From Snodgrassella alvi (GTDB lineage: Bacteria; Pseudomonadota; Gammaproteobacteria; Burkholderiales; Neisseriaceae), in NCBI RefSeq assembly GCF_002777745.1, contig NZ_MEIO01000049.1:62001-126000 (forward strand): a stretch of 64,000 nucleotides of DNA, read 5' to 3'. Of this stretch, positions 9,801 through 21,621 are shown piece by piece (position 1 is the first letter of the stretch; each line of letters opens with the position of its first letter). The translations under genes and the position numbers were made by a program. Under the pieces are notes generated by a model, which was not told the DNA's origin, did no database searches, and worked only from the letters and a program-made list of their open reading frames with translations.

Positions 9801-11010
9801 ATTACGCATTTTCAATGACGATGCTTTTGACCGTATCGAACGTCTGATTATGGGACAGAAAGTTAACGGCGGACCATTGAAACTGGCTAAAGGTGCTGAA
9901 GTCACCAAAGAATACCTCACATCATTGCCAAGCCGGCATGACTGGTTTGATATTCGTCTGAGCGATGAAAGTATCGCTAAACAGGTGGAACTGATTAAAG
10001 AAAGTTTGCAGGCCAAACACGAAGAATCAGATGCCCAGTACGAAATCAAAAAGAAAAAACTCACTCAGGGTGATGAATTGCAGCCGGGCGTACAGAAGAT
10101 GGTAAAAGTATTTATTGCCATCAAACGACGTCTGAAAGCTGGTGACAAGATGGCTGGTCGTCACGGTAATAAAGGTGTGGTATCACGTATTCTGCCAGTA
10201 GAAGATATGCCATACATGGCTGATGGTCGTTCTGTCGATATTGTGTTGAATCCGCTGGGCGTACCAAGTCGCATGAATATCGGTCAGATTCTTGAAGTAC
10301 ATCTGGGCTGGGCAGCAAAAGGTATAGGTGAACGGATTGACCGCATGCTGACAGAGAAACGTGCTGCTGATGATATTCGTGCTTTCCTTGAGAAAGTGTA
10401 TAACAGCAGTGGTAAGAAAGAAGATTTATCGCAGTTTAATGACGATGAAATCATTAATCTGGCACAGCACCTGCGTAAAGGTATGACTGTAGCTACGCCG
10501 GTATTTGATGGTGCGGAAGAAGCTGAAATTAAAAACATGCTAGCGCTGGCTTATCCGGAAGATGATCCGGAAATCCAGAAACTTGGTTTCAACGATACCC
10601 GTACTCAGATGACTCTGTATGATGGCCGTACCGGTGAGGCCTTTGACCGTAAGGTCACCGTTGGGGTAATGCATTACCTCAAACTGCACCATTTGGTTGA
10701 TGAGAAAATGCATGCTCGTTCTACAGGTCCGTACAGTCTGGTAACACAGCAGCCATTGGGTGGTAAAGCTCAGTTTGGTGGTCAGCGTTTTGGTGAGATG
10801 GAGGTATGGGCACTGGAAGCTTATGGTGCTGCTTATACCTTGCAGGAAATGTTGACTGTGAAATCAGATGATGTCACCGGCCGTACCAAAATGTATGAGA
10901 ACATCGTTAAAGGCGAATACAAGATTGACGCCGGTATGCCGGAATCTTTCAATGTGTTACTGAAAGAAATTCGCTCTTTGGGCTTGGATATGGATTTGGA
11001 ACGTTACTAA
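6829..11010 (+). CDS. rpoB: DNA-directed RNA polymerase subunit beta
   Basis: This 1393-residue subunit forms half of the polymerase active-site cleft and binds rifampicin. The rifampicin pocket runs from G535 to about L568. The residues equivalent to E. coli D516, H526 and S531 are D544, H554 and S559, all wild type, so the sequence predicts rifampicin sensitivity. The flap, the [18 protein letters not shown] active-centre motif and the conserved C-terminal clamp ending in LDMDLERY are all present. The ATG at 6829 is preceded by CTGGAG. rpoC follows after 59 bases, the universal rpoB-rpoC pair. Confidence 0.99.
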   Translation: MSYSFTEKKRIRKSFAKRANVLEVPFLLATQLDSYTQFLQMETPYDQRADIGLQAAFQSIFPIISHNGYARLEFTHYVLGEPLFDIPECQLRGITYAAPLRARIRLVILDKESSKPNVVKEVRENEVYMGEIPLMTPSGSFIINGTERVIVSQLHRSPGVFFEHDRGKSHSSGKLLFSARIIPYRGSWLDFEFDPKDLLYFRIDRRRKMPVTILLKALGFTSEQILNMFYDKEQYFLSRDGVHTNLIPSRLKGETAKFDLVDKDGKVLVQKGKRINAKNIRDLVAADIKWLEVEPESLIGKVLATDVIVPDTGEILAKTNDEITEELLAQFDIQGIKEISTLYINDLDQGGYVSNTLRTDEIEGQQAARIAIYRMMRPGEPPTEDAVEALFNRLFFSEDSYDLSRVGRMKFNTRTYQQKLLEAQQQSWYGRLMNETFADADEKGGHVLTIPDIVSVIATLVELRNGHGEVDDIDHLGNRRVRSVGELAENQFRSGLSRVERAVKERLNQAESENLMPHDLINAKPVSAAIKEFFGSSQLSQFMDQTNPLSEVTHKRRVSALGPGGLTRERAGFEVRDVHPTHYGRVCPIETPEGPNIGLINSLAVYARTNKYGFLETPYRRVVDGKVTNDIDYLSAIEEGRFVIAQANADLDNEGRIIGDLVTCREKGETIMATPDRVQYMDVATGQVVSVAASLIPFLEHDDANRALMGANMQRQAVPCLRAEKPLVGTGIERSVAIDSATAIAASRGGVVEYVDANRVVVRVNDDEATAGEVGVDIYNLVKFTRSNQSTNINQRPAVQKGDVIARGDVIADGASTDLGELALGQNMTIAFMPWNGYNYEDSILISERVVAGDRYTSIHIEELNVVSRDTKLGAEEITRDIPNLSERMQNRLDESGIVYIGAEVEAGDVLVGKVTPKGETQLTPEEKLLRAIFGEKASDVKDTSLRMPTGMSGTVIDVQVFTREGIERDKRAKAIIDAELKRYRQNLTDQLRIFNDDAFDRIERLIMGQKVNGGPLKLAKGAEVTKEYLTSLPSRHDWFDIRLSDESIAKQVELIKESLQAKHEESDAQYEIKKKKLTQGDELQPGVQKMVKVFIAIKRRLKAGDKMAGRHGNKGVVSRILPVEDMPYMADGRSVDIVLNPLGVPSRMNIGQILEVHLGWAAKGIGERIDRMLTEKRAADDIRAFLEKVYNSSGKKEDLSQFNDDEIINLAQHLRKGMTVATPVFDGAEEAEIKNMLALAYPEDDPEIQKLGFNDTRTQMTLYDGRTGEAFDRKVTVGVMHYLKLHHLVDEKMHARSTGPYSLVTQQPLGGKAQFGGQRFGEMEVWALEAYGAAYTLQEMLTVKSDDVTGRTKMYENIVKGEYKIDAGMPESFNVLLKEIRSLGLDMDLERY

Positions 11011-11069
11011 CCGACACCGGTCGCATGCAGTATGTGTAGATGCTGCATGCGGCATCGTCAGGAGCAAAT

Positions 11070-14000
11070 ATGAAAGCTTTATCAGACTTATTTAATCCGC
11101 TGCAAAATGTCAGTGCCGAAGAAGAATTTGATGCAATCAAAATCGGCATTGCTTCGCCGGATACCATTCGTTCTTGGTCATACGGTGAAGTGAAAAAGCC
11201 GGAAACGATTAATTACCGTACCTTCAAACCGGAACGTGACGGCCTGTTCTGTGCCAAAATCTTTGGTCCCATTAAAGATTATGAATGTTTGTGTGGTAAA
11301 TACAAACGCCTGAAATTTCGTGGTGTGACCTGTGAAAAATGTGGTGTTGAAGTAACTTTATCCAAAGTGCGCCGCGAGCGCATGGGGCATATTGAGCTAG
11401 CAGCACCGGTTGCGCATATCTGGTTTCTGAAGTCGCTGCCATCCCGTCTGGGGATGGTATTAGATATGACTTTGCGTGATATCGAACGTATTCTATATTT
11501 TGAAGCTTATGTGGTGACTGACCCCGGTCTGACCTCATTGCAACCGCGTCAATTACTCAGTGAAGAAGAATACATCAGCAAATATGAAGAATTTGGTGGT
11601 GATTTTGAAGCCAAGATGGGTGCAGAAGGCATTCGCGACTTATTGCGGGCCATGGATATCGCGCATGAAGTGACTGTATTGCGCCAAGAGCTTGAGTCCA
11701 CTAGCTCTGACACTAAAATCAAGAAAATTGCTAAACGCTTGAAAGTGTTGGAAGCATTTCAGCGCTCCGGTATGAAGCTAGAGTGGATGATTATGGACGT
11801 GCTGCCAGTATTGCCGCCGGACTTGCGTCCGCTGGTACCGCTGGATGGTGGCCGGTTTGCTACTTCGGATCTGAATGACTTGTATCGCCGCGTCATCAAC
11901 CGTAATAATCGTTTGAAACGCTTGCTGGAATTGCGTGCGCCGGACATCATCGTGCGTAATGAAAAACGCATGTTACAGGAAGCAGTTGATTCTCTGCTGG
12001 ACAATGGTCGTCGTGGTAAAGCCATGACCGGCGCCAACAAACGTCCACTGAAATCATTGGCTGATATGATTAAAGGTAAAGGTGGTCGTTTCCGTCAGAA
12101 CCTGCTGGGTAAACGTGTGGACTATTCTGGCCGTTCAGTGATTACTGTAGGTCCTTACCTGCGTCTGCACCAATGTGGTTTGCCAAAGAAAATGGCTCTG
12201 GAACTGTTCAAGCCGTTTATTTTCCACAAACTGGAACAACTCGATCCAACAGTAACCACCATTAAAAAAGCCAAAAAAATGGTGGAACAGGAAGAACCGA
12301 TTGTATGGGATATTCTGGAAGATGTTATCCGTGAACATCCAATTCTGCTGAACCGTGCACCAACCCTACACCGCTTAGGTATTCAGGCCTTTGAACCGAT
12401 TCTGATTGAAGGTAAGGCAATCCAGTTGCACCCATTGGTATGTACCGCATTTAATGCCGACTTTGACGGTGACCAAATGGCCGTACACGTACCATTGAGT
12501 CTGGAAGCACAGATGGAAGCGCGCACTTTGATGCTGGCTTCTAACAACGTGTTATCACCTGCCAATGGTGACCCGATTATTGTACCTTCACAGGATATTG
12601 TATTGGGTCTGTACTATATGACCCGAGACAAGATTAATGGTAAAGGTGAAGGTAGCCTGTTTGCTGATGTGAAAGAAGTACATCGCGCTTACCAGACCCG
12701 TCAGGTGGAGTTGGGTACCAAAATTACCGTACGTTTGCGCGAATGGGTGAAAAACGGACAGGATGAGTTTGTACCAGTAGTAAACCGTTATGAAACCACA
12801 GTTGGTCGTGCGCTGCTGTCAGAAATCCTACCAAAAGGTCTGTCATTCGAGCATATTAATAAGACGCTGAAGAAAAAAGAAATTTCCAAGCTGATTAATG
12901 CTTCATTCCGTCGCTGCGGCTTGCGCGATACAGTGATTTTTGCCGACCATCTGATGTATACCGGTTATGCTTTCTCTACCCGTGCTGGTATCTCCATTTG
13001 TGTTGACGATATGCTGGTGCCGGAAAGCAAACCACAGTTTCTGGCTGAAGCCAATGCTGAAGTCAAGGAGATCGAAGACCAGTATCGTCAGGGGCTGGTA
13101 ACCAATGGCGAACGTTACAATAAAGTTGTCGATATCTGGGGTCGTACCGGTGACAAGATTGCCAAGGCGATGATGGATAATCTGTCAACCCAGAAAGTTG
13201 TTGACCGTGAAGGCAATCTGGTTGATCAGGAATCGTTCAACTCCATCTACATGATGGCTGATTCCGGTGCTCGTGGTTCCGCAGCGCAGATTAAACAGTT
13301 ATCAGGTATGCGTGGCTTGATGGCGAAACCAGACGGTTCCATCATCGAAACACCGATTACTTCAAACTTCCGTGAAGGTCTGACAGTATTACAGTACTTT
13401 ATTTCTACCCACGGTGCGCGTAAAGGTCTGGCCGATACCGCATTGAAAACCGCTAACTCCGGTTATCTGACTCGTCGTCTGGTAGATGTGACTCAAGATT
13501 TGGTAGTGGTAGAAAATGATTGTGGTACCAACGATGGCTTTGTAATGAAAGCAGTGGTACAGGGCGGGGATATTATCGAATCACTGCGTGACCGTGTATT
13601 GGGTCGTGTAACCGCAGAAGATGTAGTAGATCCAACCAGTGGTGCAACATTAGTAGATGCTGGTACTTTATTAAATGAAAGTCTGGTAGAGCTGATTGAT
13701 AATTCCGGTGTCGATGAAATCAAAGTGCGCACTCCGATCACTTGTAAGACTCGTCACGGTTTATGTGCTAAATGTTATGGACGTGATCTGGCGCGAGGTA
13801 AATTGGTTAATGCCGGTGAGTCAGTTGGTGTAATAGCGGCGCAGTCCATTGGTGAACCAGGTACCCAGTTGACCATGCGTACATTCCACATTGGTGGTGC
13901 CGCTTCCCGAGCAGCTGCTGCCAGTCAGGTAGAAGCAAAATCAGGTGGCACTGTGCGCTTCTCCAGTCAGATGCGTTATGTGGCCAACAATAAAGGTGAA

Positions 14001-15245
14001 CTGGTTGTCATCGGCCGTTCATCCGAAATCGTGATTCATGACGATATTGGTCGTGAGCGTGAGCGTCATAAAGTACCTTACGGTGCCTTATTGCAGGTTA
14101 AAGATGGTGGTGTGGTGAAAGCTGGTCAGACATTGGCTACCTGGGATCCGCATACCCGTCCGATGATTACCGAGTTTGCCGGTCGCGTTCGCTTCGAAAA
14201 TATCGAAGAAGGTGTGACAGTGGCGAAACAAACCGACGATGTAACCGGTTTGTCCACACTGGTGGTGATTGATGGTAAACGTCGTTCGTCCACCCAGTCT
14301 AAACTATTACGTCCAACCGTTAAACTGCTGGATGAAAAGGGCGAAGAAATTCGTATGGCTGGTAGTGAGACTGCTGTTTCCATGGCTTTCCCAGTGGGTG
14401 CGGTGATTACTGTACGCGAAGGACAGGAAGTAGGTAAGGGTGATGTGTTGGCTCGTATTCCACAGGCTTCATCTAAAACCCGCGACATTACCGGTGGTTT
14501 GCCACGTGTAGCTGAGTTATTCGAAGCACGTACGCCGAAAGATGTCGGTATGCTGGCTGAAGTAACCGGTACTGTATCATTTGGTAAGGAAACCAAAGGT
14601 AAGCAACGTCTGATCATTACAGATGCAGATGGTGTTGCTTATGAAACCTTGATTTCTAAAGAAAAACAGGTACTGGTGCACGATGGTCAGGTAGTCAATC
14701 GTGGTGAAGTCATTGTGGATGGTGCAGTTGATCCGCATGATATTCTGCGCTTGCAGGGTATTGAAGCATTGGCGCGTTACATTGTGCAGGAAGTACAAGA
14801 GGTATATCGTCTGCAAGGTGTGAAGATTTCCGACAAGCACATCGAAGTGATTATTCGTCAGATGCTGCGTCGAGTGAATATCGCCGATGCTGGTGATAGC
14901 CACTTCATCACCGGCGAGCAGGTTGAACGTGGTGATGTGATGATTGCTAATGAAAAATTGCTGGCTGAGGGTAAAGAGCCGGTACGCTTTGATAATGTAT
15001 TGCTGGGTATTACTAAAGCATCATTGTCTACCGATTCATTTATCTCTGCGGCTTCCTTCCAGGAAACTACTCGTGTGTTGACTGAAGCAGCAATTATGGG
15101 TAAACGCGACGATTTACGCGGCTTGAAAGAAAATGTGATTGTGGGTCGCCTGATTCCAGCCGGTACAGGCTTGACTTATCACCGCAGCCGTCGTCAGAAA
15201 TGGCAGCAACAGGTAGCTGCTGAAGCAGCAGATAAAAGCGAATAA
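11070..15245 (+). CDS. rpoC: DNA-directed RNA polymerase subunit beta'
   Basis: The 1391-residue catalytic subunit has an N-terminal zinc ribbon with C73, C75, C88 and C91. The magnesium-binding catalytic loop NADFDGDQM spans 462-470 (D464, D466, D468). The second zinc site ([11 protein letters not shown] region), bridge helix and trigger loop are present. The frame could extend to an ATG at 11040, but the ATG at 11070 has a GGAG site at 11061-11064 and gives the family N-terminus MKALSDLF. A strong terminator follows the stop. No insertion or intein is visible. Confidence 0.98.
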   Translation: MKALSDLFNPLQNVSAEEEFDAIKIGIASPDTIRSWSYGEVKKPETINYRTFKPERDGLFCAKIFGPIKDYECLCGKYKRLKFRGVTCEKCGVEVTLSKVRRERMGHIELAAPVAHIWFLKSLPSRLGMVLDMTLRDIERILYFEAYVVTDPGLTSLQPRQLLSEEEYISKYEEFGGDFEAKMGAEGIRDLLRAMDIAHEVTVLRQELESTSSDTKIKKIAKRLKVLEAFQRSGMKLEWMIMDVLPVLPPDLRPLVPLDGGRFATSDLNDLYRRVINRNNRLKRLLELRAPDIIVRNEKRMLQEAVDSLLDNGRRGKAMTGANKRPLKSLADMIKGKGGRFRQNLLGKRVDYSGRSVITVGPYLRLHQCGLPKKMALELFKPFIFHKLEQLDPTVTTIKKAKKMVEQEEPIVWDILEDVIREHPILLNRAPTLHRLGIQAFEPILIEGKAIQLHPLVCTAFNADFDGDQMAVHVPLSLEAQMEARTLMLASNNVLSPANGDPIIVPSQDIVLGLYYMTRDKINGKGEGSLFADVKEVHRAYQTRQVELGTKITVRLREWVKNGQDEFVPVVNRYETTVGRALLSEILPKGLSFEHINKTLKKKEISKLINASFRRCGLRDTVIFADHLMYTGYAFSTRAGISICVDDMLVPESKPQFLAEANAEVKEIEDQYRQGLVTNGERYNKVVDIWGRTGDKIAKAMMDNLSTQKVVDREGNLVDQESFNSIYMMADSGARGSAAQIKQLSGMRGLMAKPDGSIIETPITSNFREGLTVLQYFISTHGARKGLADTALKTANSGYLTRRLVDVTQDLVVVENDCGTNDGFVMKAVVQGGDIIESLRDRVLGRVTAEDVVDPTSGATLVDAGTLLNESLVELIDNSGVDEIKVRTPITCKTRHGLCAKCYGRDLARGKLVNAGESVGVIAAQSIGEPGTQLTMRTFHIGGAASRAAAASQVEAKSGGTVRFSSQMRYVANNKGELVVIGRSSEIVIHDDIGRERERHKVPYGALLQVKDGGVVKAGQTLATWDPHTRPMITEFAGRVRFENIEEGVTVAKQTDDVTGLSTLVVIDGKRRSSTQSKLLRPTVKLLDEKGEEIRMAGSETAVSMAFPVGAVITVREGQEVGKGDVLARIPQASSKTRDITGGLPRVAELFEARTPKDVGMLAEVTGTVSFGKETKGKQRLIITDADGVAYETLISKEKQVLVHDGQVVNRGEVIVDGAVDPHDILRLQGIEALARYIVQEVQEVYRLQGVKISDKHIEVIIRQMLRRVNIADAGDSHFITGEQVERGDVMIANEKLLAEGKEPVRFDNVLLGITKASLSTDSFISAASFQETTRVLTEAAIMGKRDDLRGLKENVIVGRLIPAGTGLTYHRSRRQKWQQQVAAEAADKSE

Positions 15246-15270
15246 GCTTGAATATTTGCTGTAATCAGAA

Positions 15271-15306
15271 CAAAACCGCTGAATAGCTTTCAGCGGTTTT
15301 GTTTTA
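15271..15306 (+). terminator. rpoBC terminator
   Basis: A 12-bp stem AAAACCGCTGAA/TTCAGCGGTTTT (15272-15283 with 15289-15300) has a 5-base loop and a GTTTT tail, 26 bases after rpoC. Confidence 0.9.
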
Positions 15307-15367
15307 TATACGGATCCTTACATTGTTGTTTTTCTAGCAGATTAACTAGATTTAAAATTGGAAAATC

Positions 15368-15397
15368 TTGACCAGCAATGTCTTGAAATGCTAAAAT
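15368..15397 (+). promoter_or_regulatory. Promoter of the str operon (rpsL-rpsG-fusA)
   Basis: TTGACC (15368-15373), an 18-base spacer and TAAAAT (15392-15397) lie 59 bases before rpsL and after the rpoC terminator. Confidence 0.55.
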
Positions 15398-15455
15398 TGA
15401 ACACTTTGCCGGCATGGTGTCGGCATGTATTGACTCAACAGGATAAAGAGAAAAT

Positions 15456-15827
15456 ATGCCTACTATCAACCAATTGGTACGCAAAGGACGTCAGGCTCCG
15501 GTTTACGTCAACAAAGTACCTGCATTAGAGGCTTGCCCTCAGAAGCGTGGTGTATGCACCCGTGTATACACTACTACCCCGAAAAAACCTAACTCAGCTT
15601 TGCGTAAAGTCTGCAAAGTGCGTCTGACCAACGGTTATGAAGTGATTTCATATATCGGTGGTGAAGGCCACAATCTGCAAGAACACAGCGTAGTGCTGAT
15701 TCGTGGCGGTCGTGTAAAAGACTTGCCAGGTGTGCGTTATCACACCGTTCGTGGTTCTTTAGACACTGCTGGTGTAAAAGACCGCAAACAATCCCGTTCT
15801 AAATACGGTGCTAAACGTCCTAAATAA
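15456..15827 (+). CDS. rpsL: 30S ribosomal protein S12
   Basis: S12 (123 residues) lines the decoding centre. The streptomycin-related loop TTTPKKPNS has the wild-type lysine K43 (K42 in E. coli numbering without Met), and the second loop VKDLPGVR carries the wild-type lysine, so the sequence predicts streptomycin sensitivity. The ATG at 15456 follows an AGGATAAAGAG site. It leads the classical str operon, with rpsG 92 bases downstream. Confidence 0.98.
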   Translation: MPTINQLVRKGRQAPVYVNKVPALEACPQKRGVCTRVYTTTPKKPNSALRKVCKVRLTNGYEVISYIGGEGHNLQEHSVVLIRGGRVKDLPGVRYHTVRGSLDTAGVKDRKQSRSKYGAKRPK

Positions 15828-15919
15828 GTGGACGCATCGGCAGAATATCTGTCGAGTAAGTGAATATTTACATAAATATTCGTGGGCAATGCCCAGCTGA
15901 ATAGTTTAAGGAAATTGAA

Positions 15920-16390
15920 ATGCCAAGACGTAGAGAAGTACCAAAACGTGACATATTGCCAGATCCGAAATTCGGCAGTATCGAATTATCTAAATTCATG
16001 AATGTGCTGATGATTGACGGTAAAAAATCTGTAGCCGAACGCATTGTATACGGTGCTTTGGAACAGATTGCAAAGAAAACCGGCAAAGAAGCCATTGAAG
16101 TGTTTAACGAAGCCATTGCCAATGCCAAGCCGGTTGTAGAAGTAAAAAGCCGTCGTGTTGGTGGTGCAAATTATCAAGTTCCTGTTGAGGTTCGTGCCGA
16201 GCGCCGTTTAGCTTTGGCTATGCGCTGGGTGCGTGACGCGGCTCGTAAACGCGGTGAGAAATCCATGGATTTGCGTCTGGCTGGTGAACTAATTGATGCG
16301 GCTGAAGGCCGCGGCGGCGCATTGAAAAAACGTGAGGAAGTACATCGTATGGCTGAAGCCAATAAGGCCTTCTCTCACTTCCGCTTTTAA
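15920..16390 (+). CDS. rpsG: 30S ribosomal protein S7
   Basis: S7 (156 residues) nucleates assembly of the 30S head and contacts E-site tRNA. The start [16 protein letters not shown], the central [15 protein letters not shown] beta-hairpin and the C-terminal helices are all typical. In E. coli S7 represses translation through the rpsL-rpsG spacer. Here that spacer is 92 bases and contains an inverted AATATTTACATAAATATT-like sequence near 15861, but I cannot tell whether it is the S7 target. fusA starts 18 bases after the stop. Confidence 0.98.
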   Translation: MPRRREVPKRDILPDPKFGSIELSKFMNVLMIDGKKSVAERIVYGALEQIAKKTGKEAIEVFNEAIANAKPVVEVKSRRVGGANYQVPVEVRAERRLALAMRWVRDAARKRGEKSMDLRLAGELIDAAEGRGGALKKREEVHRMAEANKAFSHFRF

Positions 16391-16408
16391 TGCAGAAAGG
16401 CAATTATC

Positions 16409-18511
16409 GTGGCTCGTAAAACCCCTATTGAACAATACCGTAATATCGGTATTTCTGCACACATTGATGCTGGTAAAACCACCACTTCAGAACGTATTCT
16501 GTTTTACACCGGCATGACCCACAAACTGGGTGAAGTACATGACGGTGCGGCCACCACCGACTGGATGGAGCAGGAACAAGAACGCGGTATTACCATTACT
16601 TCTGCTGCTGTAACTACCTTTTGGAAAGGTATGGCTGGCCAGTTCAAAGAACACCGCCTGAACATTATTGACACCCCGGGACACGTAGACTTTACCGTAG
16701 AGGTAGAACGTTCTATGCGTGTACTAGACGGCGCAGTTATGGTTTACTGTGCGGTTGGTGGTGTACAACCCCAGTCTGAAACTGTATGGCGTCAGGCGAA
16801 TAAATACAAAGTGCCACGTCTTGCTTTTGTAAACAAGATGGATCGTCAAGGTGCCAATTTCTTCCGTGTGGTTGAGCAGATGCAAACTCGTCTGCGTGCC
16901 AATCCGGTACCGGTTGTGATTCCAGTGGGTGCTGAAGACGGCTTTGAAGGCGTAGTCGATCTGCTGAAAATGCGCGCGATTGTATGGGATGATGCAACTC
17001 AGGGTCTGAAATTTGAATATGCAGATATTCCAGCAGATCTGAAAGATGTTGCTGAAGAATGGCGCGAAAAAATGGTTGAAGCTGCTGCTGAAGCCAACGA
17101 AGAACTGATGGAAAAATACCTTGGCGGCGAAGAGCTGAGCGAGGAAGAAATTGTTGCAGCGCTGCGCGCACGTACACTGGCTGGCGAAATTCAGCCTGTA
17201 TTATGTGGTTCTGCCTTTAAGAACAAAGGTGTACAGCGCCTGCTGGATGCAGTGGTTGAGTACCTGCCTAGCCCAACGGACATTCCGCCAGTAGCTGGTG
17301 AAAAACCTGATGGTGAAAAAGACAGCCGTAAAGCCAGCGACGAAGAAAAATTCTCCGCATTGGCGTTCAAATTGATGAACGACAAATACGTTGGCCAGCT
17401 GACTTTCATTCGCGTGTATTCAGGTGTAGTGAAATCTGGCGATACCGTAGTTAATTCTGTTAAAGGCACTAAAGAACGTATTGGTCGTCTAGTACAGATG
17501 AAAGCCAATGACCGTGATGAAATCGAAGAAGTACGTGCCGGTGACATTGCTGCTGTAATTGGTCTGAAAGACGTAACTACTGGTGAAACCCTGTGTGATA
17601 GCGATGCTCCGATCATTCTGGAACGCATGGAATTTCCAGAGCCAGTAATTCACGTTGCTGTAGAACCAAAAACCAAAGCTGACCAAGAAAAAATGGGTCT
17701 GGCTCTGAACCGGTTGGCTAAAGAAGATCCTTCTTTCCGCGTAAAAACGGATGAAGAATCTGGTCAAACCATTATTTCCGGTATGGGTGAATTGCATCTG
17801 GAAATTATTGTAGACCGTATGAAACGTGAGTTTGGCGTAGAGGCCAATGTAGGTGCTCCGCAGGTAGCTTATCGTGAAACCATCCGTAAATCGGTGGAAT
17901 CCGAAGCCAAATACGTGAAACAGTCTGGCGGTAAAGGTCAGTATGGTCATGTGGTTATCACTATGGAACCATTGGAACCAGGTGGTGTGAACTACGAATT
18001 CATTGACGAAATTAAGGGTGGTGTGATTCCACGCGAATTTATTCCGTCTGTGGATAAAGGTATCCGTGATACTATGACCAACGGTATTCTGGCTGGTTAT
18101 CCAGTAGTGGATATCCGCGTGCGCCTGACTTTCGGTTCTTACCATGATGTAGACTCCTCACAGATCGCATTTGAATTAGCCGGTTCTATGGCATTCAAAG
18201 ACGGTATGCGCAAAGCGTCTCCAGTATTACTGGAACCGATTATGGCAGTTGAAGTGGAAACACCAGAAGATTACATGGGCGATGTAATGGGCGACTTGAA
18301 CCGTCGTCGTGGCATCGTACTGGGTATGGACGATGATGGTATCGGTGGCAAGAAAGTTCGTGCCGAGGTACCTTTGGCAGAAATGTTTGGTTATTCAACT
18401 GATCTGCGTTCTGCTACTCAGGGTCGTGCTACTTACTCCATGGAATTCAAGAAATACGCAGAAGCACCGAATAATGTAGCCGAGCAGGTTATTGCTGCCC
18501 GTAAAGGCTAA
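16409..18511 (+). CDS. fusA: Elongation factor G
   Basis: EF-G (700 residues) is the GTPase that drives ribosomal translocation and, with RRF, recycling. The G1 loop AHIDAGKT spans residues 17-24. RGITITSAA (G2), DTPGHVDF (G3) and NKMD (G4) follow, with all five domains to the C-terminal LNRRRG and GYSTDLRS regions. The start is GTG at 16409 with a GAAAGG site; the next residues [13 protein letters not shown] match the family. It is the third gene of the str operon, followed by a hairpin and the second tuf. Confidence 0.99.
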   Translation: MARKTPIEQYRNIGISAHIDAGKTTTSERILFYTGMTHKLGEVHDGAATTDWMEQEQERGITITSAAVTTFWKGMAGQFKEHRLNIIDTPGHVDFTVEVERSMRVLDGAVMVYCAVGGVQPQSETVWRQANKYKVPRLAFVNKMDRQGANFFRVVEQMQTRLRANPVPVVIPVGAEDGFEGVVDLLKMRAIVWDDATQGLKFEYADIPADLKDVAEEWREKMVEAAAEANEELMEKYLGGEELSEEEIVAALRARTLAGEIQPVLCGSAFKNKGVQRLLDAVVEYLPSPTDIPPVAGEKPDGEKDSRKASDEEKFSALAFKLMNDKYVGQLTFIRVYSGVVKSGDTVVNSVKGTKERIGRLVQMKANDRDEIEEVRAGDIAAVIGLKDVTTGETLCDSDAPIILERMEFPEPVIHVAVEPKTKADQEKMGLALNRLAKEDPSFRVKTDEESGQTIISGMGELHLEIIVDRMKREFGVEANVGAPQVAYRETIRKSVESEAKYVKQSGGKGQYGHVVITMEPLEPGGVNYEFIDEIKGGVIPREFIPSVDKGIRDTMTNGILAGYPVVDIRVRLTFGSYHDVDSSQIAFELAGSMAFKDGMRKASPVLLEPIMAVEVETPEDYMGDVMGDLNRRRGIVLGMDDDGIGGKKVRAEVPLAEMFGYSTDLRSATQGRATYSMEFKKYAEAPNNVAEQVIAARKG

Positions 18512-18521
18512 CTTATTTACC

Positions 18522-18555
18522 GATAACCTGAAAGTACTTGTACTTTCAGGTTATC
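18522..18555. repeat. 16-bp perfect hairpin between fusA and the second tuf
   Basis: GATAACCTGAAAGTAC (18522-18537) and its exact complement (18540-18555) are separated by TT. There is no uninterrupted T run after it, so it may slow or process the transcript, stabilise the fusA 3' end, or act as a partial terminator before tuf. Confidence 0.7.
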
Positions 18556-18595
18556 ATCGTTCTTTAATCGATCTTTATTCAAGGAAACTTAGCTC

Positions 18596-19786
18596 ATGGC
18601 TAAAGAAAAATTCGAGCGGAGCAAACCGCACGTAAACGTTGGCACCATCGGTCACGTTGACCATGGTAAAACCACATTGACCGCTGCAATTTGTACCATT
18701 CTGTCCAAGAAATTTGGTGGTGCAGCGAAAGCTTACGATCAGATTGACAATGCTCCGGAAGAAAAAGCCCGCGGCATTACCATTAATACTTCACACGTAG
18801 AATACGAAACCGCAGAACGTCACTATGCACACGTTGACTGCCCGGGACACGCTGACTACGTGAAAAACATGATTACCGGTGCTGCACAGATGGACGGCGC
18901 TATTCTGGTGGTATCTGCTGCTGATGGTCCAATGCCACAAACCCGTGAGCACATTCTGTTGGCACGTCAGGTAGGTGTACCTTACATCATCGTTTACATG
19001 AACAAATGCGACATGGTAGACGACGAAGAGTTGCTGGAACTGGTAGAAATGGAAATCCGTGATCTGCTGTCTAGCTATGAATTCCCAGGCGATGACATTC
19101 CATTGATTAAAGGTTCTGCACTGAAAGCATTGGAAGGTGATACTTCTGATATCGGCGAAGCTTCAATCATGGCGTTGGCCGATGCATTAGACAGCTACAT
19201 TCCTACTCCGGAACGTGCAGTAGACAAACCATTCCTGTTGCCGATTGAAGATGTATTCTCAATTTCAGGTCGTGGTACTGTAGTTACCGGTCGTGTAGAA
19301 CGCGGTGTAATCAATGTAGGCGACGAAATTGAAATCGTTGGTCTGAAAGAAACCCAGAAAACCACCTGTACCGGCGTGGAAATGTTCCGCAAACTGCTGG
19401 ATCAAGGTCAAGCTGGTGACAATGTAGGTGTATTGTTGCGTGGTACCAAGCGTGAAGAAGTAGAACGTGGTCAGGTATTGGCAAAACCGGGCAGCATCAC
19501 TCCGCACACTAAATTCAAAGCAGAAGTGTACGTACTGAGCAAAGAAGAAGGTGGACGTCATACTCCATTCTTCGCAAATTACCGCCCACAATTCTATTTC
19601 CGTACTACAGACGTAACAGGCGCAGTAAGTCTGGCGGAAGGTGTTGAAATGGTAATGCCAGGTGAAAACGTAACTATTGATGTAGAACTGATTCACCCGA
19701 TTGCTATGGAAGAAGGCTTACGCTTTGCGATTCGTGAAGGTGGCCGTACAGTTGGTGCCGGTGTGGTTGCTAAAGTTATCGCTTAA
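18596..19786 (+). CDS. tuf: Elongation factor Tu, copy 2
   Basis: This encodes a 396-residue EF-Tu identical in protein sequence to the copy at 1851-3041, with the same GTPase motifs. I find four synonymous differences: GGT/GGC near 19090, TTA/TTG near 19438, TAT/TAC near 19531 and ATC/ATT near 19732. The identity stops sharply at the ATG and at the stop codon; the flanks are unrelated. It has its own AAGGAAAC site at 18580-18587. In the str-operon position this copy is conventionally tufA. rpsJ follows after 18 bases, so tuf and rpsJ are probably co-transcribed. Confidence 0.99.
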   Translation: MAKEKFERSKPHVNVGTIGHVDHGKTTLTAAICTILSKKFGGAAKAYDQIDNAPEEKARGITINTSHVEYETAERHYAHVDCPGHADYVKNMITGAAQMDGAILVVSAADGPMPQTREHILLARQVGVPYIIVYMNKCDMVDDEELLELVEMEIRDLLSSYEFPGDDIPLIKGSALKALEGDTSDIGEASIMALADALDSYIPTPERAVDKPFLLPIEDVFSISGRGTVVTGRVERGVINVGDEIEIVGLKETQKTTCTGVEMFRKLLDQGQAGDNVGVLLRGTKREEVERGQVLAKPGSITPHTKFKAEVYVLSKEEGGRHTPFFANYRPQFYFRTTDVTGAVSLAEGVEMVMPGENVTIDVELIHPIAMEEGLRFAIREGGRTVGAGVVAKVIA

Positions 19787-19804
19787 TTTAGGAAGAATAT
19801 AGAT

Positions 19805-20116
19805 ATGAAAAACCAGAAAATCCGTATTCGTCTGAAAGCTTATGACTACGCTCTGATTGATCGTTCTGCTCAAGAAATCGTAGACACTGCCAAACGCACT
19901 GGTGCAGTTGTAAAAGGTCCTATTCCTTTGCCAACTAAAATTGAACGCTTTAACTTGCTGCGTTCTCCACACGTGAACAAAACTTCACGTGAGCAGTTGG
20001 AAATTCGCACTCACTTGCGCCTGATGGACATTATCGACTGGACTGATAAAACCACTGACGCATTGATGAAATTGGACTTGCCAGCTGGTGTTGATGTAGA
20101 AATCAAAGTTCAATAA
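19805..20116 (+). CDS. rpsJ: 30S ribosomal protein S10 (NusE)
   Basis: S10 (103 residues) sits in the 30S head and also acts as NusE in transcription antitermination and transcription-translation coupling through NusG. The sequence starts [14 protein letters not shown] and contains the characteristic GPIPLPTK-x-ERF loop. The ATG has an AGGAAGAATAT upstream region. In most proteobacteria S10 heads a long operon (rplC, rplD, rplW and so on); here it is followed 21 bases later by a strong terminator and then insertion-sequence debris. The operon has therefore been severed, with the remainder presumably elsewhere. Confidence 0.98.
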   Translation: MKNQKIRIRLKAYDYALIDRSAQEIVDTAKRTGAVVKGPIPLPTKIERFNLLRSPHVNKTSREQLEIRTHLRLMDIIDWTDKTTDALMKLDLPAGVDVEIKVQ

Positions 20117-20137
20117 TTATTAAATTGAATGATACTT

Positions 20138-20167
20138 AAACGGACTGGACTCTCCAGTCCGTTTTTC
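20138..20167 (+). terminator. Strong terminator after rpsJ
   Basis: A 12-bp stem AAACGGACTGGA/TCCAGTCCGTTT (20138-20149 with 20153-20164) has a CTC loop and ends in a T run. Confidence 0.92.
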
Positions 20168-20305
20168 TATATTTGTCATTTGCTACATGAATATAATCAA
20201 AATTAATCTATAAATATACCTAAATTATTGTAATTCCTAATTAAAATAATGCAGGCTAAAATCAGAATTAAATATCCCATAGCTAGTATACAACTCGCGT
20301 AAAAA

Positions 20306-20440
20306 CTACATTGCTTGTTTTGGTGTTTTATATTTAATTGGCGTCATGTTATTCAGTGCCTCATTAGGCCTTTCGGTGTTATATATCGTTAGCGATTCTT
20401 CGGTGATTGTTCTTGCCTGTTCCAGATTATTAAAAATATA
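20306..20440 (-). pseudogene. IS3-family transposase tail (fragment)
   Basis: On the minus strand about 42 codons encode the end of an OrfB transposase (motifs IYNTERPNEALNNMTP and KYKTPKQ) and stop at 20306-20308. The same C-terminus, slightly different, ends the adjacent larger relic. Everything upstream is missing; the fragment abuts the end of the next element at 20451. Confidence 0.8.
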
Positions 20441-20450
20441 TTGTAAATAC

Positions 20451-21609
20451 CCCAAAGTTAGTACAAGACTGAGGTAGAAAATTATGCTGCTTGTTTTAGT
20501 GTTTTATACTCACTTGGCGTCATATTATTTAATGCTTCATGAGGTCTTCTTGCGTTATAAATGGTTAGCCACTTTTCGGTTACCTTTCTTGTTTGTTCCA
20601 GATTATTAAATAGATATAAATCTAGTACATCTGTGTGATAGGTGCGATTAAATCGTTTAATATAGCCGTTTTGATATGGGTTACCTGCTTGAATATAATC
20701 TATGGTTTACCATGTGATTTTGCCCAGTCAATGAATATTTTTCCGGTAAATTCCGGTTTGTTATCTACTCGTATTTTGAGTGGATAGCCATGATATCCGG
20801 CCAATTTATCCCAAATAATAGGTAACCCTACCAGCCGGTAAACTAATTGCAATATCAATGCCTAATGCCTCACGATTAAAGTCATTGATGACATTGAAGG
20901 CTCTAAATCTGCGTTGATGGCAACTGCCGTCACTCATAAAATCCATTGACTAACATTCACCTAGCTTATTCGGTACTGATAGGTTTTCTGTGCTTCGCGC
21001 AAAAATACGTTGTTTACGCTTTACCCTGAGATTAAGCTTTAACTGGCAATATATTCGATGAACACGTTTATGATTCCAGTTATAGCCAAGCTTTCTGATA
21101 CGATTAAAATACTTAGGAAAGCCCCAGTGTAAATGCCTATCTGTGATAGCACTTAGTACCGACACAATCACCGAATCATCCGGTAACTTAAGTTGATAAT
21201 AGTAAGCACAGCGGCTTGAATCAACAATAGCGCAGCTCATGGCCATAGTAACAGAATGATTTTCTGGTAGTTGTACAGCACAGGCTTTACATGCTTGAGT
21301 AGGCACTATAGCTTTTTTATGATTTCCTTCTGAAGCTGGGGTTTTAAGCTCGGCAAACATCTGCTTAAGCTTACGATTTCCAGTTTCCAGTTGCTTTAAG
21401 CATTGATATCTGAGTTTTCTATACCACCGTATTTATCACGCCATTTATAGAAAGTTGAATTGCCCATACCATATTTACGACAGGGCTCCTTAACAGCAAC
21501 GCTGGTTTTACCTTATTTTAAAATGGATATGATTTGATGTTCAGTCATTTTTTTCATGTTTAAATCATTTGTGAAGTAATAAAAAAAATTTTCTAAGTAC
21601 TATTTAGGG
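20451..21609 (-). mobile_element. Decayed IS3-family insertion sequence
   Basis: This is a near full-length IS3-family element. Imperfect terminal inverted repeats can be seen: CCCAAAGTTAGTAC at 20451-20464 and, reversed, CCCTAAATAGTAC at the 21609 end. Inside are remains of OrfA and OrfB on the minus strand. The size (about 1.16 kb) fits the family. I could not define a target-site duplication. It is surrounded by other fragments of the same family. Confidence 0.75.
20482..21557 (-). pseudogene. Broken OrfA-OrfB transposase of the IS3 family
   Basis: OrfA begins at 21557 (MKKMTEHQIISIL) and keeps the helix-turn-helix motif KYGMGNSTFYKWRDKYGG, but an in-frame stop follows ISILK and a frameshift follows GGIENSDI. 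OrfB is readable over 20950-21360 and then continues in other frames: WSMDFMSDG-like, NDFNREALGIDIAISLPAG, VDNKPEFTGK and FNRTYHTDVLDLYLF, ending at 20482. Two acidic residues of the DDE triad can be read, in different frames. The protein cannot be made intact; mobility would need help in trans. Confidence 0.85.
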
Positions 21610-21621
21610 ATAGCTATAATC

